Origin: Panax quinquefolius
Taxonomy: Eukaryota > Streptophyta > Magnoliopsida > Apiales > Araliaceae
Reading direction: 5' to 3'
Assembly: GCA_020205615.1 (NCBI GenBank)
Contig: CM035170.1
Span: 31,434,123-31,498,122, forward strand
DNA length: 64,000 nt
Below are positions 23,114-33,949 of the stretch, piece after piece; within the stretch, counting starts at the first letter, position 1, and every line of letters starts with the position of its first letter. The notes under the pieces were generated by a model, which was not told where the DNA came from, did not search any database, and saw only the letters and a list, made by a program, of their open reading frames with translations. The translations under genes were made by a program, and so were the position numbers.

Positions 23114-24608
23114 GTTAATAACAGAGATGGCCAGAATGGAATTAGAAGTTAAGTTGCCAAGTGAAATAGTAGAGATGTTATTCTCAATAGAGACTCGACC
23201 AATGATAGTGGAATGGGTTAAGGAAGTACAGATAAGTACTAAAGAATGCGAGCATGTGAAAAAGACAATGAAGGATGATGTGAAGACTAAGTATAACCTT
23301 GATAAAGAAGGTTTACTTCGTTTTGAAGGAAGAATTTGGGTTCCAAATAATTCTGAGTTGAAAGAAGAGATTATGTGTGAGGCTCATAGTTCGAGGTACT
23401 CGATACATCCCGATAGTACTAAGATGTATCAAGACCTTCGTCAGAACTTTTGGTGGCCAAACATGAAGAGAGAGATCGCATAATACGTTAGTAAGTGCTT
23501 AACTTGTCAGAAAGTTAAGGCTGAACACCAAAGACCGAGTGGATTGATACAACCACTGGAGATTCTAGAGTGGAAATTGGAGTATATCACCATGGACTTT
23601 GTGGTGGGGCTTCCAACGACGAGAAAAGGATACGATGCTATATGGGTAATAGTGGATCGGTTAACTAAATCGGCTCATTTTCTACCAATAGGAGTTAGGT
23701 ACAACCTAGAGCAGTTAGCTAAGCTTTATGTCAAGGAAATCATTTCCAAACATGGAGTACCTGTTTCGATTGTGTCCGATCATGATCCACGATTCACGTC
23801 GAACTTTTAGAGGAGTTTACAAGAGCAAATGGGAACACATTTGAGATTCAGTACGATATATCATCCACAGCCGGATGGAAAAAGTGAACGAACGATTCAA
23901 ACGCTAGAAGATATGTTAAGATCATGCATTATGGATTTCAAGGGGAGTTGGGACGAGCATCTACCTTTGGTAGAATTCGCTTACAACAATAGTTTTCACG
24001 CTAGTATAGGCATGACGCCTTACGAAGCGTTGTATGGGAGGAAGTGCAGAACACCACTTTGTTGGGATGAAGTAGGTGAACGTCGAATGTTGGGACTTGA
24101 GATGGTACAACAAATGGCAGACATGGTAGCAGCTCAAGATAGACAATGGAAGTATGCAGATCCTCATCGAGAGGAGAGGGAGTTTGAAGTAGGTTCATAT
24201 ATTTTTCTAAAAGTATCACCAAGGAAAGGGAAGATACATTTTGGAAAGAAAGGGAAGTTGAGTCCAAGGTTTGTATGACCTTTTGAGATTTTAAGAAGGG
24301 TAGAAGAGGTAGCTTATGAAGTAGCCTTACCTCCAGAAATGGAAAGAATACACAATGTGTTTCACGTGTCTGTGTTACGTCCTTAGAAACCGGACTACAA
24401 ACACGCAATAGAATATGAATCTATTCAAGTAGAAAAAGACTTAACGTATGAAGAACTTCCGATTCAGATTATTGATAGGAAGGAACAAGTCTTGAGAAAT
24501 AAAGTAATACCTTTGGTAAAGGTAATTTGGAGTAACCATGATGCTGAAGAAGCAACGTGGGAGCTCGAAAGTAAAATGAAGGAAAAGTTTCCTCATTTGT
24601 TTATATAA
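23114..24608 (+). pseudogene. int: Integrase and tail of gypsy C
   Basis: The zinc-binding segment (EAHSSRYSIHPDS, CLTCQKVKAEHQ), first Asp block (MDFVVGLPTT), second Asp block (VSDHDPRF), Glu block ([10 protein letters not shown]) and tail (VIWSNHDAEEATWELE) are all present in one reading direction. In-frame stops lie near 23481 (TAA), 23808 (TAG, where relatives have Trp), 24277 (TGA) and 24385 (TAG). Few frameshifts are seen, so decay is mostly by point mutation. The product would have joined cDNA to the genome. Confidence 0.85.
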
Positions 24609-24617
24609 GAATGTCGA

Positions 24618-24653
24618 GATTCTGGGGACAGAATCCTTATAAGGAGGGAAGCA
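24618..24653 (+). other. Stem-loop and polypurine tract of gypsy C
   Basis: GATTCTG-GGGA-CAGAATC (24618-24635) is a perfect 7-bp stem with a four-base loop; it is followed by the purine-rich AAGGAGGGAAGCA directly before LTR start TGTAACGC at 24654. The stem-loop recurs in gypsy D and E. Confidence 0.8.
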
Positions 24654-27600
24654 TGTAACGCTCAAGAATTTCGAATTTTGAATGAATTAAATTTTTATTT
24701 GATTATGTGAATTAAATGAATTTAATTGAGTTATTATGTGAGTAAGATGTTCGAAGGTCGTTCTATGACCTAGAATATACGGATGTGGTTAGTATTCTGG
24801 CTTTGTGCTAGTATTAATGGTTGTGAATTATCAAGACAAAAACGAAGGTTTTCTGAGAATGTTTGCGTAAAAATACTATTCATCCGATTTCGTTCAGAGC
24901 TAGGGTTTGAAATTTTGAGAAACACGTAATGATAAAATACAAAGATAGTATGGAATATCCAATAATAATTCTGTTATGGCAAACGAAGTTTTCTCTTGCG
25001 GACGTAAAACCTAAGGGTTTGTGAAATAGGTTTCCGAAAGGGAAATGCAATGCGTATAGTCGTTTCAGATATTATACGTATGATATACGAGTATTATACT
25101 CTTATAAATACGAGTATGGTATGAAGAATAGTACGACATATAATACAATTATTATATGAGTATTAGACGAAGAGAATACGTGAGTAATACGCGTAGAATA
25201 CGAGTCGTATTAATGGAGTATGAGTTAAGGGTTGATATAATCTAATTGGACTTAAATCAAAAGCAAGCCCAATAAATTATATGAGAAAGCCCAAGTTAAA
25301 GCCCATCATTAAATTAATGTCAAGCACAATCTAAAAAATAAACCGCGGGTCGAACCGGTGGGTCATGGGATGGGTAAAACCCATGAGGCAACCCATGGGA
25401 TGATCCATCAAGGAGTGGGCCGGCCACTTGGTGGACAAGTAAAGGCAATACTTGATCACCAAGTACTTTGCTTGGTGATCAAGAAGTGAATAGTAAGGAG
25501 GTGGGAAGTTGGACAATTTTACCCTCATGTTGGTTGCCTATATATACAAAGCTAGAGTTGGCCATTTTGTTGTTTTACAAAGCTTGTCCAAATATATATA
25601 TAGAGAGAAAGAGCTAGAATCATATAATCCTTCTACTTCTAAGCAAACCAATAGGCATTTATCAAGAACGATAATTGCTTCAAAGGTAAATTCTCATAAA
25701 TCGTAATCTTCATCTTTTTCGATTTCTTTCTCATAGAAGAATCGTAGATTGGTGGAGCATGTTTATTGAGGATATATAAGGATGCCTATTAATGACCAAA
25801 TCATTGATAGGTTATAACCGAATAGAAACCGTAAGTGTTTACATAAATTAAAAACCATAGAAAGTCTTGAACGAGAACTTAGTTTTGAATGAACGTTTGA
25901 AAGACCATTATAGCTAAGGAATGTGCCTATTGTTTGGTTAGGATGACTATGATGAATCAATGGAGTTTTCCATTTGATTTGGCTTATAGAACATGAGTAA
26001 CAAAGTTATGGCAAATTTTGCAAAAATAGACGTTAAATGTCGAAAACGTAAAAAGCCCGGATTAAAGGTCAAAAGTTGTCGTGTGACTTGAAAATGTTGG
26101 TTTCCAATGTCAACATGTGAGATAAGGTAATTAAGAGTCGTGGGCAAATAAATCTTCACATTCCGACTTATAACGAAGAAAACGAGTATTGAACGGTCAA
26201 AACGTTAAACGAACACTTAAAAATGAACTTAAAGGTGAATTCCAAGTTAACGGATTCGAGAATGTGAAATTCTTATATGAACACATAAAGGATGTGATTT
26301 GTGATTTGTTGGCTTTCGAATGGGTCAATTCGGATGAAAAATGAAGAAATTAGGAAGCCGGGAGTTTCGTTAGGAAACCAAACTGTTTTGGCCAACTGGT
26401 GCACAGACTCGGCACCGCAGCGCCAAAACAAGTACAAAGTGGTGGCGCTGCAGCGCCAGACTCGGCCGAGTACCCTGCTAACTCGCGCCACAACGCCACT
26501 AGAATACATAGGATGTCGCGCCGCAGCGCCGGCAGTGGAAAAATGTTGACTATGTTAAGTTTTGTTCCATTTGAATGTAGACTTAAGGTAAGACATTGAA
26601 GGTACTTTAAAGTACATAATAGGATTGAACTTAAATCACTTATAAGGTGATAATGTAAGAATGTTTTGGTATGGATTAATAGAGATTAAACAAAGAATGC
26701 GAAGACGTAATAAGTAAACCGTGGATGACATTCAACGTTGGTATTTAACCAATAATGATCAAATGACGGTTAATGGCATAAGAATGTTAATGGGACATGA
26801 CGAAGTATAGAAAGTCGAATTGAGTTTAATAACGAAGTTAATTCAATTAAGACATAGAAGAGAAAGAAGTTGGTTAGAACTGTAAAGTTAGTTTGTTTGA
26901 TAACTAATTGTAGTGTGCTATACGAATGTATCATGTAGATCCTGTAAGGACTGAGAATAGTTGAATTATTTATTCGAAGACGCTTGAAGGCAAGTCTTTC
27001 TTAAACACTTGTCTAACCTTTGTGTTTGCCAAGTTTTACCTGATGCATGTTATACAATGCATGAATGATTTTAAAGAAAGAGTCGATGCCTGTTTTAACT
27101 CGGCTAGACTAATACTGAAGAGTTGATTGATTTGATTACAAGTCTTTCGATATAGAACTGTTAACGCTATCCTATGCCAAGTATTTGGTACGGATGTAAA
27201 GGAAAGTTTGTCTATGTACAAACAAAAGTATTTTTCATCGATTATTCGATGGGCACGCGAGGTTGCCAAATGTTGAACGTAAATATATTTAATGTAAGAG
27301 TGTTGATTAACATAGAGTAAAATAGGCTGATCACCTAGAAGTGCTCGTAAGTAAAGACGGGTGGATGGCCTTAGTGTCAGATATCCTTTTCAAGTATGAA
27401 AACGAAAAGAGTATGTTCATGGTCTATTGATCGGTTCATAATTCCTAAGCTATTATATATACCTTGGAATTGTTGTTATGACATGAGAAGTACTAGTCAA
27501 ATGTATCATAGTGCTTCGTAGATAATTGTTTAGATATGGAAATAAAGCATGTAATTGTTAATGTGATATTCATATGATTCTTTGTTAAGACTTGTTGAGC

Positions 27601-27913
27601 TAGTTATGCTCATTCTTGCTTGAACCATGTGTTTGCAGCTAAAAGCTGAATGAACTGAGAGTTCTAAGAGAGATAAAGGCAAGTCTAAGATGGACAATTA
27701 ATCGTCCTGTAATAGATTAGTGTATTTGGTTGTAATATAATTATGGAGAACAACGAATGTATTCGGTTAATGAACCTGGAAAAGGATTTATTACAAATAT
27801 AATACATAGATAGTAATTACACTCATTTTGTTGTTATCAATAATTGTATGGATTGTAGTATCGTGGAGCACCATCTGTCGGGTTGGAAGATACCCGGATT
27901 TAGGGGCGTAACA
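24654..27913 (+). repeat. 3' LTR of gypsy C
   Basis: TGTAACGCTCAAG at the start and GGGGCGTAACA at the end, 3260 bp. A TATATATA box at 25540-25548 precedes AGAGAGAAAGAG. A GC-rich island lies at 26400-26545. Repeated GCAAGTCTTTC-type phrases occur in the last third, as in the gypsy D LTR. The next bases (TATCA) belong to element F. Confidence 0.8.
26400..26545 (+). repeat. GC-rich island with repeated CGCAGCGCC
   Basis: CGCAGCGCC or GCAGCGCC occurs near 26415, 26450 and 26523 in otherwise AT-rich DNA, and GGCGCTGCAGCGCC is a 14-base palindrome. Several CpG and CpHpG sites are concentrated here. Gypsy D has a shorter counterpart (CGCAGCTGCGCCGA) near 48288. Confidence 0.7.
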
Positions 27914-29454
27914 TATCATTTTTCTTTTTGGAAGCAAATTTAGCAAGTAATCTGTAGCTCTTCCTTCTTCTTGGAGGCTCAGTTATGGGAGAGTCAGACT
28001 CTTCTTCTTCTTCAGACTCTGAGGCCTTTGAATCAGACGAACTTTCGTGAGGTTCAGCCTTGTCAGGAGCAAACCCTTCTTCTTTGGGCTCATCACTTTT
28101 TGAGCCATCATGTGGGCTTTCAGGATTTGAATGGGCATGTTCTTCTTTTTCAGAAACAATATCATTTGACCCATCATCTGGACTTGTTGGAGCATTTGCA
28201 TTTGGGGATGGAGTTGGGTCATCTTGTATCTTTTCTTCATCATCAGAGTGAATGCTCTTAGGGTTAGCCACAGGGCTTGAGCATTCTTCTTCATCAGCAG
28301 ATGCTATATTTTCTTCCATTAATCCAGCTTCACCTTCATTGCTGGATTTGGTATGTGGGGACTCAGCTTTGAGACTATCAATTGCCTTATCTTCTTTTGA
28401 CTCTACGTCCTCTTCTTTATTTGATGGGCTTGCTTAGGAAGCTGAGGTTGGTTTGTTTACCACTTTAGCTTTCTTGCTTGATGGCCTTTGAAGTAGTCTG
28501 TTACTTCTTCTTTTGGTGGTTTCTACAGTAAGGACTTTTTCTTCTTCATCCTTGTCTTCAATTGATAGACTTCTTGGTGGAGCCTCAATTTTCCTCACAT
28601 CTTTGGATTTCTTTATGGCTGGTGTGGTTGCTGCTGGTGCAGAGTCACCAGACTCAGAGCTTTCCACCTCTTTTACCTTTCTCTTCTTCGCAGAGTTCTT
28701 TCTGCTGCTCCCTGTTGTTGTTAACCTTCTGTTCTCCTTTTGGGTTTTCTTCTAATTCACAAATAGTTGTGGAGACATTACTTTGTAAACATTTAGAGGT
28801 TCTCCCTTATCATCCTTGATTTTTCCTCCTAGCTTCTTCTTCATCACAATTCTCTGCAGTCTTCCATGAAACACTTTTGTAAGTGGTTTTTCTATAGACT
28901 TCTTCAATTCAGCCTTTTCTACCCATTTGGAGATCTGATCAAACATGATAACTCGAAAGTTGATTCATTTTTTCAGAACTATAACAGACATGATTTTTAA
29001 CTGTTGATCAAGCACCGTGTCGTATGTAGTGTCCTTGCATAGTATGCATTTTCCCACTATTTCAGCAAGGAACTCAAATTCCTAAGGAAACTCTTTTTCT
29101 TTATATCCTTTAGACTGGGTTTATTTGGTACCCCATAATCTCATTTGCTTGCTTAGTGTTGATCTCATCAAGGTTTCTCAGTCCTAAGTCAGGGAAACCT
29201 AAGCATTTATTGATATCAGATGATTTCATCTTAAGAGACTGACCTTTAACCTTTGTTGAAAGGGTTCCAGCATTTATGGATGCATTTGAGTAGAATTCCT
29301 TGACCAGTTCAGTATATACTCGAGTGTTAGCCTCGAGACATTCTGAGAATCCAGCTTTCTTCATAAGTTCGAGAATGTCTTTGAACTTCTTTTTGGATTT
29401 TTCAAACGATTTGGTTCCGAGCTGAATGCCAGTGATTACTAGCCAATCTTCCAT
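27914..29454 (-). pseudogene. Decayed Transposase_32-like protein of element F
   Basis: Starts MEDWLVITGIQLG at 29454. The segment LVKEFYSNA, then VKGQSLKMKSSDINKCLGFP, resembles the putative plant transposon protein family (Pfam Transposase_32), common in plant retrotransposon-derived ORFs. A second part (AEIVGKCILC, FHGRLQRIVMKKKLG) is in a shifted frame after 29110. It is followed by a Lys-rich then strongly acidic Ser/Glu/Asp-rich tail (28667-27914). Stops interrupt near 29110, 29070, 28960, 28749 and 28434. The frame is cut at 27914 by gypsy C. Molecular function is unknown; a gag-like or accessory role is possible. Confidence 0.6.
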
Positions 29455-32402
29455 TTAAATAGTTTGAGGAATATGGTTATTTGATTCATAGGAGTTTATG
29501 AGAGATGGCTGATTGTGATTTGGGCAAGGCTCTGGAGGGTTAACTAATTTTGGCTTTTGAGAGGGTTCTAGGGTTTGAAGATGGGAGGGAGAGAGGTTCG
29601 ATAGCTTCTGATAACTGTTTGCTAATTTGAATTTTTCTTTATGGCAGTTCCTTCTAACTCTGTATAAACATTGATGTGTTAACCAACCATTGGTTGCAAG
29701 ATGCCCAGTAATGAGCTGTAACTCCCCTATTAACTCTTCAGTTTAATGTCTCTTTTAAAAACAAATAGGCGTCAATGACGTGAATTGAGCGTTTACCATT
29801 TTGATTCGTAGAGTAGCATGATAAGGAAGCTATGGACTCTATATTTTCCTTTGTTAACTCAACGATCATCTTTTGACAGACGCTGCAGTGGATGGTTTTG
29901 ACATTAATCCTCATCTTGATGTTGCATAGCTTAATCACTGATGTACTCTGAGCCAGTTTGGGCGCTTGAGTTCTGAGATGTATTTGTACAATATCTTTCC
30001 AAACTATATTCGAACTTATCTCCTCTTAATCTTAATTGTTGAGAAATAATTCAGTTCTTTCGAGCTCCTCATGAGCTAGATTATCCGCTGGTAGGACTGC
30101 GATCTTCGAGTCTGCTTCTACGATCGCTGAGGTTAAAATACGATCGTGGAGTTCTCTTCAACCTTGACTCGACGATCGTTGATTGATTTGGTCCTTGAGA
30201 TGAACTTTACTTAGCATTCCTTCTGGGTCAAGGTAGCTCAGGAAGGGCCAACCTCTTAGAGTGAACTAAGGGTCATATTTGTCCCTGAGGCACTTTCCAG
30301 ATGAAATACTTTTAGAAGTGATATGTACTGATATCTCATTTGACCTTTTTATGCTAGGGAGGACCTCTACCAAGTTCAGGCAATTGCATTTACTGTGATC
30401 GTGGTGTCCTCCTGTTCTTACACTATGATCATATGTTTTATCGTGGGGACTCCATGATTTTGGGTTCGGTGGCTGAAAGGTTATTAGTAGTACATTTTGA
30501 GACGTTCCTACTAACTATGGATCTTCATTTGGTTTATCAACCATAAAGTTTTGGGACTCTGTAGCTGGTACACTTCTTCATAGTATAACTCAGTGCTGTT
30601 GTTTCTTAACAGATCACTGCTTCCCCATGTTCATACTATCTTCTCAGTGAAGGGCGATTTCCTTTTCTTTATGTGCATTAGGAGACATCCGTGCATGCTT
30701 CTTTCTGACTGAAACACCACTGACAGTCAAATTGTGGACATGGCTATCTTCAGGACTGATCATTCTACGATCATTTGTCAGCACTACGAACATAGTCTTC
30801 TTTGTCAGCACTCGTTGAGTTCTGCTCCCGTAATGAGTTCCTCATGTTTGATGCTCGATGATCATCTGTCGTGAACCTTCTTGAGGATTCTCTTCATATG
30901 ACATGCTTTGCATGATTGAGCATATAAGTCCCTCTCCATCTTTGGTTGATTGGCTTGCTTCCATATAAGTGTCAGCAGCCAAGTGAGCTTCATTTGGATT
31001 AGCTCAGTCAAGTCTTCAAGGACAGGCTTTGACATTGAGGAATTTTATCAGAATCATTTCTGAATAGTCTTAAGCCTTCTGTTGGTTGAGTCTTTCTTTA
31101 ACCGAAGTCTCTTGCTTCATCTTCCTTAGTGTGGTTAGATCGACCAAGTACCTGTAGGTTAAATATATTTCTATTTTGGTACCCATAGTTAAATGGGTCC
31201 TTCCAGGTTAGTTTCAAAACCCTGTTCCTCATATATTTGGATAATCATCATATTTATCACCAATAATCATATTCATGCATGTAACTAATTTAGATAATGC
31301 ATTTTGAGATGCATGATGGTAAGTGTGTGTTGGATTTCTCATTTTAATAACACACTCTTTTTCTTTGATGGTTTCATCATTTGCTGGGCTATGTCCACAA
31401 GGTTTAAGTGTTCACAGAGTGAGTATCAACTCTATAATTTATGTGTATCTAGTAGATTCATGGAGGTGATCAGTTTCTACAAATCATCAAGATACTCTTG
31501 TAGAACTGATCATACTTTGTGTGTTATCAAACACTTAGAACATAGGTTTGTATATACATACTAACCCATCAGCAAAGATTACTCAATATGAAATTGATTT
31601 AACCTGTGATGTTCTTATGACCTATTTTAGATTTCTTTCAAGATGTCATCTTCATCCTAAAATTTGGATGGAGAGAAAGTTTGTAAGCATTCGAGTATCC
31701 ACCCTCAATGTACTTTCTCTCTTCACCTTTTTAGGTAGATTATGATTTCTTGAAAGAGTACTGTTATAGTTCATAAGGAGGTGCAACATGATGTACACAA
31801 TTATCTTAGTGAGGAACCGTACCTTTCTATTGTCAGTTTCTTAATAGTCATTTAACTTAGACATACTGAGGTTAGGCATTGATGTGCAGAGTTTCTTATT
31901 TGCTCCTGACAGCTTGTTGCTCAAGTTGACCTTTAATCAATTAGCCGTGATTTTGAAGATGCATGCTAAGAAAGTCTCAGCATCTTTAGTTCTTTGACAT
32001 CCTTGAGTTCACAAGGTTTACATCCAGCTACTGGTTGGTCAGATACATGTTTGAGAAGTTCTTCTTTGTATAATCATTTCTTAGCATGTATGGCCTTTTC
32101 ATCTTTTCAGGTTGGTGGATGTTTGACTATTTTCTGTTGATGTCTCTTGAGCTTTCTAGCCTGGTCTTTAGACTACAAGATTGACCGCGAGCAAGGATTT
32201 GTCTTGTTGATATGACAATCAAGAACATGGACCAATCTGAGCAGCTTCAGGTGTATATACACATTTACCTGTACACAATATTTCCAACGTGTGAGTTCAT
32301 CTGCATATAACAAGTGACTTACTACTAAACTAAGTTTAGAATAATGTTTGTGCCTAGGATCAGACTCAAAGCGATTAGCTTTTGAATATTGCATGAGAAC
32401 CT
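29455..32402 (-). other. Long non-coding leader of element F
   Basis: Between the primer-binding site and the ORF there is no frame with recognisable features on either strand. CTACGATC and close variants occur (30118, 30765), as does CGATCGT (30150-30175), repeating words also found in the LTR. The same words on both sides of the PBS suggest an internally repeated origin. Confidence 0.55.
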
Positions 32403-32414
32403 GCTCTGGTACCA
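32403..32414 (-). other. Primer-binding site of element F
   Basis: Minus strand TGGTACCAGAGC differs by one base from TGGTATCAGAGC, the complement of plant initiator Met-tRNA. It lies two bases from the LTR end (plus-strand TGTTAG at 32417). This fixes the orientation of the element as minus. Confidence 0.85.
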
Positions 32415-32714
32415 ATTGTTAGTTCCCAGTAGGCACAATATAGATCTAGAAGGGGGGGTTGAATAGATCCTTTTTAATTTCAAATACTTTTCTAATTTAT
32501 TTTGTATTGCTCATGAATTAGCATATGACAAACATAAGAATCTTTTCAAGTACAGCGGAATAAGTAAAAGATCCCCTTCATTGATATATTCATAATCAGA
32601 CATACATTGTTTGTAGAGTTAATTCAGTAGTAAGCAGTTAAAACATACATAGCAGTTATAGCAGTTAATGTACATAATGTAAATGACATAAAGTAAAAGA
32701 CACAAGGGGTTTTA

Positions 32715-32940
32715 AGTGGTTCAGAGACTTAAGCTCTTAATCCACTCTTTTGCTTTCAACTAGCAGGATTTCTACTAAGGAAAGGTAGCACCCTGAATCA
32801 CTAAGATTCCTTTAAGGCCAGCAGCCTTGGGACTTTAGTTCACTAAGAACTCTTCAAGGCCAGCAGCCTTGGAACTTCTCTAGTTCCCTAGGAACTCTTC
32901 AAGCCCAGCAGGCTTGAAACTTCATTTAGTCCCTCCGGAC
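32715..32940. repeat. Hairpin ladder with alternating ACTAA and CAGCA loops
   Basis: Consecutive perfect or near-perfect stems: TTTCT-ACTAA-GGAAA (32769-32783), GAATC-ACTAA-GATTC (32795-32809), AAGGC-CAGCA-GCCTT (32814-32828), AGTTC-ACTAA-GAACT (32837-32851), AAGGC-CAGCA-GCCTT (32856-32870), AGTTC-CCTAG-GAACT (32882-32896), AAGCC-CAGCA-GGCTT (32901-32915), GTCC-CTCC-GGAC (32929-32940). A larger stem (AGTGG..CCACT, with inner AGAG..CTCT) lies at 32715-32746. Stem changes are compensated: GGC/GCC becomes GCC/GGC, and GTTC/GAAC becomes GTCC/GGAC. Confidence 0.85.
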
Positions 32941-33905
32941 AAGGACCTCTTAGGCCCTGGCTTGTTGTTGTTGTTGTTGTAGTTATTGTTGTTGGTGATG
33001 AGTTGCCAAGATGTCTTTAAACTTGATCATCTTTTGTACTTAGCAGCTTGGTGTGGTCCTCTTTGCATTCTACTTCAAGGCTAGACCACATCATCTTTGG
33101 TACAACTGATCTTCTTCCGTTCTGCTCATTTTCATGTAGAGTCAGCTGTGCACCTTCACCATTTCCTGAACCCTTCTTAACATGTTGGCAGACATGGTTC
33201 TGCACTTTCTAGATCTGCTTCAGCTTTGGGTTCATGGTGAATCGTAGAGTGGCTTTTAAGATCTGTCTTGTGCTGTGCCACTCTTCTGAATGCTATCTTC
33301 TTATCCTTCTCGGCTCTTAGCTTAGATGCCAATTCAAGTGATATTCTCATCTTTGTTGAGTGAAGCTTTAATCTGTTTAAGTCCTTCTTCAAAGCTACTT
33401 CACTTCCAGCTTTGTAGTCTCACTGTCACTGAGACTTGTTCTATTTAAGCTCAAGTGGAACTCGTAGAGTCAACATTAGCATTCTACCAACTCAACGATT
33501 CTGCAACATATCAATCATCAGCAACTCTTGATCTTTGAAGCTCTGTTGATTTATACTTCTTCCCAATCTTCCCGTTGGAAAGTAGCCGTTGAAACCTTCT
33601 AGATTTTCTTCATAGATCTCGAGTTATTTGGTGCAGACTGCAGATGTGACATGACATCTCTTTTTAAGACTTTCTGACACTACAGTCCACTGTTTCACCT
33701 ACCCCATCAGAGATGTCACTTTTATGCATCGAGTAGGTCGAAGACATTATTTCCTCCTTCTGATTTCTCGATCAGAGGTTGTCCTTTTGCATCGATGCTC
33801 TCTATAAGCTCTTGTCCGAATATCAACCTTCAGATTAAACCGTTGCCAATACTTCAATCTTCAGCTATTCAAACTCTATGATTTTGATGCATGTCTTGTT
33901 GGACC

Positions 33906-33949
33906 AGATCGTAGTGTCTTGTTGACTGGTAGAGATAACACTACGATCT
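33906..33949. repeat. 12-bp perfect inverted repeat
   Basis: AGATCGTAGTGT at 33906-33917 and ACACTACGATCT at 33938-33949 are exact reverse complements separated by 20 bases. They consist of the ATCGTAG word repeated throughout element F. Could form a cruciform or an RNA stem-loop. Confidence 0.9.

Larger units (their letters stand above)
21956..27913 (+). mobile_element. Ty3/gypsy element C (Tekay-like), 5' third missing
   Basis: Begins abruptly inside RT ([11 protein letters not shown]) and continues through RNase H, integrase, stem-loop, polypurine tract and a 3.26-kb LTR ending GGGGCGTAACA. It belongs to a different family from gypsy A, sharing LTR start (TGTAAC) and pol features with gypsy D and E. 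Its LTR abuts the coding region of element F at 27914, so it presumably inserted into F. The 5' LTR, gag and protease are lost at the junction with unit G. Several nonsense changes in pol show it is inactive. Confidence 0.85.

Noticed and set aside
27900..27913. Last codons of the F ORF reading through to 27900
   Set aside because: These bases are the terminal GGGGCGTAACA of the gypsy C LTR, so the apparent C-terminus is an artefact of the insertion.
28060..28437. Ser-rich plus-strand frames
   Set aside because: Antisense shadows of the acidic Glu/Ser-rich tail encoded on the minus strand.
31304..31564. 86-codon frame in the F leader
   Set aside because: No recognisable domain and on the opposite strand to the element.
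33017..33392. Two minus-strand frames in the F LTR as possible LTR-encoded proteins
   Set aside because: Short, overlapping in different frames, with no similarity recognised; the (TTG)n tract and hairpins nearby suggest non-coding LTR.
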